A DNA stretch of 45,650 bases, from contig JAFGVL010000039.1 of NCBI GenBank assembly GCA_016938015.1, positions 1 to 45,650 on the forward strand. The letters run 5' to 3'. Below are positions 43,565 through 45,650 of the stretch, one piece after another. A program made the position numbers and the translations under genes. Below the pieces are notes generated by a model. It was not told where the DNA came from. It was given only the letters and a program-made list of their open reading frames with translations, and made no database searches. The first letter of the stretch is position 1, and each line of letters begins with the position of its first letter. Source of the DNA: Paludibacteraceae bacterium (GTDB lineage Bacteria; Bacteroidota; Bacteroidia; Bacteroidales; Paludibacteraceae).

Positions 43565-43598
43565 AACATCGTACAGCAAAAAAATACTGTACGATGTT
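43565..43598 (-). terminator. Strong hairpin between the DUF5320 and NifX-like genes
   Basis: A perfect 12-bp stem, AACATCGTACAG / CTGTACGATGTT, with a 10-base loop. On the minus strand it falls 30 bases after the DUF5320 stop and about 90 bases before the next start. It lacks a T tail after the stem (the T run is in the loop), so it may be a partial terminator or an mRNA-stability element. Confidence 0.55.
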
Positions 43599-43627
43599 AA
43601 TCACCCCTCACTCTATTAAAACAGATA

Positions 43628-43888
43628 TTATCTACCTAAACCACGTCCGAAGTTTTTACCTCCTCCTCTTCTACCTAAACCCATACCTCTACCCATACCC
43701 ATACCTCTACCCATACCAAACCCATTTCCGGTAATTGCTTGGTTTACATCTGATGAAGAAGCATACGAAGATCTTTCTTTAATAATTTCTTCTGCAGATT
43801 TACCTTTGTTTTCAGGACTACATTGTCCCATTCTACGACCCGTCATGGCACCTTCGCCATTTGGACCCTTTCTGTTTAATCCTGGCAT
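43628..43888 (-). CDS. DUF5320 protein with Gly/Met/Arg repeats
   Basis: An 86-residue protein: an N-terminal block GLNRKGPNGEGAMTGRRMGQ with one Cys, a short linker, and a C-terminal low-complexity run of GMGRG/GLGRR units ending FGRGLGR. It matches DUF5320, a family found next to NifX-like proteins in anaerobes. The protein is basic with no membrane segment. Its function is unknown. A textbook Shine-Dalgarno AAAGGAGGT precedes the ATG, which is rare in Bacteroidota and suggests import of the gene. The neighbour at 43909 carries a related tail. Confidence 0.85.
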   Translation of the reverse strand: MPGLNRKGPNGEGAMTGRRMGQCSPENKGKSAEEIIKERSSYASSSDVNQAITGNGFGMGRGMGMGRGMGLGRRGGGKNFGRGLGR

Positions 43889-43908
43889 AATAACCTCCTT
43901 TTTAAAAT

Positions 43909-44415
43909 TTATTTATTTCCGCTTTGTAAGCGTTTACCTTGTCCTTGTCCTTTAGAACCTTCTTTTTTTCTACCTAAGCCCAATCCTTGTCCAAGTTTCT
44001 GCAATAAATCGTTACTAGATAAATTACTACATTTACCTAAACCACGTCCGGTTTTACTCCCTTTATTATCGGGACCTTTTCCATTAAGTTTCGACATTTC
44101 TTTAATTATTAGTGGTAATACATCTTCTACTGTTAAATTATCAGTATCAATAGTTTTCATTTCGATAGCAAGCTTATCAAATATATCTTTTGCTTTACCT
44201 CCAAAATCACCTGAAAAAACCATTTCAACCCCTTTTGAAGCAATAAACTGTGCCGAAGCAGGACCAGCCCCTCCACTTGCATCTTTATTTGGATTAGCAT
44301 AAAACTCTAAACTTGCGTCTTTAGTGTTATAAAATGCAAAATAAGTACAGCGTCCAAAACGACTATCTACTTTAGAACTAGGAGAATCTCCTGTTGATGT
44401 TATGGCAATTTTCAT
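43909..44415 (-). CDS. NifX-like protein fused to a DUF5320-like tail
   Basis: The first gene of the operon. Residues 1-110 are the NifX/cluster-carrier fold: KIAITSTGDSPSSKVDSRFG followed by RCTYF, then VFSGDFGGKAKDIF. Residues 111-168 are a basic Gly/Lys tail reading LNGKGPDNKGSKTGRGLGKC, then LGQGLGLGRKKEG. The tail parallels the start and end of the next gene's DUF5320 protein (LNRKGPNGEGAMTGRRMGQC). One Cys of the FGRC motif and one in the tail could cooperate. An approximately 125-base leader with an operator precedes it. Confidence 0.88.
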   Translation of the reverse strand: MKIAITSTGDSPSSKVDSRFGRCTYFAFYNTKDASLEFYANPNKDASGGAGPASAQFIASKGVEMVFSGDFGGKAKDIFDKLAIEMKTIDTDNLTVEDVLPLIIKEMSKLNGKGPDNKGSKTGRGLGKCSNLSSNDLLQKLGQGLGLGRKKEGSKGQGQGKRLQSGNK

Positions 44416-44522
44416 TTTCTTTTTTAATAATTAATTAAATATTATATGATTATAAATACTTTAAAAACTCCTATTCATAAGTAATTCCTCTATCTATTTT
44501 AAACAATAAACATTCATCAATT

Positions 44523-44538
44523 ATGAACATATGTTTAT
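44523..44538 (-). promoter_or_regulatory. Second operator, downstream of the start site of the NifX operon
   Basis: ATGAAC-ATAT-GTTTAT (one half-site base differs), 34 bp centre to centre from the dyad at 44557-44572 and just inside the transcribed leader. Confidence 0.6.
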
Positions 44539-44548
44539 TTAAGAAGTG

Positions 44549-44572
44549 CAAATATAATAAACATTTGTTCAT
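44549..44572 (-). promoter_or_regulatory. Promoter plus operator of the NifX/ORP-like operon
   Basis: On the minus strand ATGAAC-AAAT-GTTTAT (44557-44572) directly abuts TATATTTG (44549-44556), the same arrangement and the same -7 octamer as at 35462-35486. No TTTG -33 box. The predicted start near 44543 gives a 125-base leader. Confidence 0.7.
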
Positions 44573-44686
44573 AATCAGCAGAATTTTTAGTTAAACTTAT
44601 GCCGATTAAAAAAAATTACGATTATTTAAGAAACGTAAAAAGTTAGAATAAAAAATTGTTACAAATCAAATAAGAAGTTAAAGAAA

Positions 44687-45157
44687 TTAAGTTGTTTTAG
44701 TCATAATTTCTCGTCCAATAATTTCGGTAGCTTTGGCTACAAAACGAGCACAAGGACGCTCAGCGTAGAATTTTGAATTACTATCAGATGGAGTTGAATC
44801 TTGAAACATTTGCTCAATATTAAGCAATTCAGCACAAATTATAGTACCAAACTCTTGTTTAAATTGATTGGCTAAGTGTTGAACTATTTCGTATGTTTTT
44901 ATCTTAGCTTCGTGGTTGTTAGGGTTAACAAATGGATATTTAATGCCGGCAATTAGAAACATAGAGCTACAAGCACCACACACTTCACCCATACGCCCCA
45001 TGCCTCCACCAAAAGGAGCAGATAGTTTTTTTGCCAATTCTATATCTACCCCAACAAAATCGGTGTAAGTCATAAAAACAGATTGAGAGCAATTATAACC
45101 TTCCATAAAATAAGCTACAGCTCTGTTTCTTCGTTCTTCAATATCTATTTCTATCAT
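44687..45157 (-). CDS. C_GCAxxG_C_C family protein
   Basis: A 156-residue member of the family named for its Cys pattern. NCSQSVF carries the first Cys, GEVCGACSSMFLIAG the CGAxxx block, and IICAELLN and RPCARFVAKA the later Cys residues. The family is typical of anaerobes and often lies next to redox or metal genes; it is predicted to be a redox or metal-binding protein. Its start overlaps the stop of the TPR gene by one base (TAATG), so the two are co-translated. It lies immediately upstream of the NifX operon promoter. Confidence 0.88.
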   Translation of the reverse strand: MIEIDIEERRNRAVAYFMEGYNCSQSVFMTYTDFVGVDIELAKKLSAPFGGGMGRMGEVCGACSSMFLIAGIKYPFVNPNNHEAKIKTYEIVQHLANQFKQEFGTIICAELLNIEQMFQDSTPSDSNSKFYAERPCARFVAKATEIIGREIMTKTT

Positions 45158-45650
45158 TACTTACAATATCTTAAAATATAATCAGTTGCTCTACTTTTAC
45201 CCATGGTTGAAGCTAATTGCCAATCGTTACAAGCTCCAATAGAATCTTTTAATTCTCTTTTCACAAGACCTCTATTAATTAGTGCATTGGCATAATTTGG
45301 GTGTAATTTTAACGCTCTATTAAAATCCTCGTAAGCTTCTTTGTATCTTTTCTGCTCCATTAAAAGAGTTCCTCTACAGTTTAACGCTCTTACAAAGGTA
45401 GAATCAATAGCAATAGCCATATCAAAATCAAATAAAGCTCCTTTCACGTCTTTCAGTTCTACTTTAGCTAAACCCCTATTTACATACATGGCCACATCTG
45501 TTGGTTTAAAAGCCAAACCTTGAGTATAATCTTGTATAGCTCCCCGATAATCTCCATATTCGGCTCTTGATAAGGCTCTACGATTATAATCAATATCGGG
45601 CGAAGGTGCTTCTCCCGGACCTTGTGCATTGCTCACTTGAAAAGAAAAAA
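45157..45650 (-). CDS. Exported tetratricopeptide-repeat protein (5' end beyond the window)
   Basis: At least three TPR units are visible: YNRRALSRAEYGDYRGAIQD, VNRGLAKVELKDVKGALFDF, NCRGTLLMEQKRYKEAYEDF and NRGLVKRELKDSIGACNDWQ. A GTG at 45636 could serve as start, but the frame stays open to the window edge and reads FSFQVSNAQ, which looks like the end of a signal peptide cleaved after Ala-Gln. I therefore call it truncated by the window. TPR domains mediate protein contacts, and the partner is unknown. Confidence 0.8.
   Translation of the reverse strand, partial: FSFQVSNAQGPGEAPSPDIDYNRRALSRAEYGDYRGAIQDYTQGLAFKPTDVAMYVNRGLAKVELKDVKGALFDFDMAIAIDSTFVRALNCRGTLLMEQKRYKEAYEDFNRALKLHPNYANALINRGLVKRELKDSIGACNDWQLASTMGKSRATDYILRYCK

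Noticed and set aside
43478-43579. N-terminal extension of the NifX-like protein
   Set aside because: The extra codons cross a 12-bp hairpin, show no family similarity, and the ATG at 43477 starts exactly at the conserved fold.
43640-43740. A minisatellite from Gly-Met-Gly-Arg codons
   Set aside because: It is in-frame low complexity of a DUF5320 protein, which has this composition as a family.
33804-44415. Nitrogen-fixation genes
   Set aside because: NifX-like domains are abundant, but no nifH, nifD, nifK, nifE, nifN or full NifB is present; the set fits cluster carriers of the ORP type.

Overview
The window reads as chromosomal DNA of a Bacteroidota bacterium, probably an anaerobic or microaerophilic member of the class Bacteroidia. 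The evidence is the repeated TAnnTTTG promoter -7 element, the general lack of Shine-Dalgarno sites, GldD and GldE, type IX secretion (T9SS) sorting tails, a FISUMP-domain protein, and several gene orders common in the phylum (mutY-ssb-gldE-gldD, hup next to rng). A B12-dependent ribonucleotide reductase, a C_GCAxxG_C_C protein and an Orange-Protein-like cluster point to anaerobic life. No rRNA, tRNA, CRISPR array or complete insertion sequence was seen.

Layout. 1-15.8 kb is mostly housekeeping: an ABC-F ATPase, a barrel-like envelope protein, RlmB, an RluA-type pseudouridine synthase, RNase G, a tiny bS22-like ribosomal protein, HU, MutY, SSB, GldE, GldD, a phosphopantetheinyl transferase, GGGP synthase, a compositionally odd HEPN-like gene, a rhomboid, RecA and a T9SS-exported thrombospondin-type-3 repeat protein. 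15.9-20.4 kb is a leftward seven-gene redox operon (CoA-binding protein, NifX-like protein, an atypical thioredoxin, TrxB, a SLAC1/TehA channel, DUF302) divergent from a Crp/Fnr regulator whose promoter carries a well-placed dyad. 20.5-32.7 kb is again mostly core: a DUF3109 protein, MutS, 4-alpha-glucanotransferase, class II RNR, Nudix, a tandem alpha/beta hydrolase and a small membrane protein. The gaps around mutS and malQ hold paired GC-rich palindromic elements in an otherwise AT-rich sequence.

33.0-44.4 kb is a continuous leftward accessory island. It begins at 44.4 kb with a NifX-like protein, a DUF5320 protein, another NifX-like protein, two MinD-type ATPases with inserted ferredoxin domains, a VOC protein, an Mrp ATPase and an exported rhodanese. 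It continues into envelope proteins (T9SS cargo, FISUMP protein, lipoprotein, barrel-like protein, DUF1573), then a ZIP metal transporter, a DUF134 regulator, an MBL-fold protein, a third NifX-like protein, a CoA-binding protein and a thioesterase. The two main promoters of the island share one 16-bp dyad, ATGAAC-N4-GTTCAT (with one changed half-site), directly abutting an identical -7 element. I infer one regulon, most likely controlled by the DUF134 protein. The gene set resembles the Orange Protein (ORP) complex of Desulfovibrio. This is the best candidate for a little-described system here. The right edge holds a C_GCAxxG_C_C protein and a truncated TPR protein.
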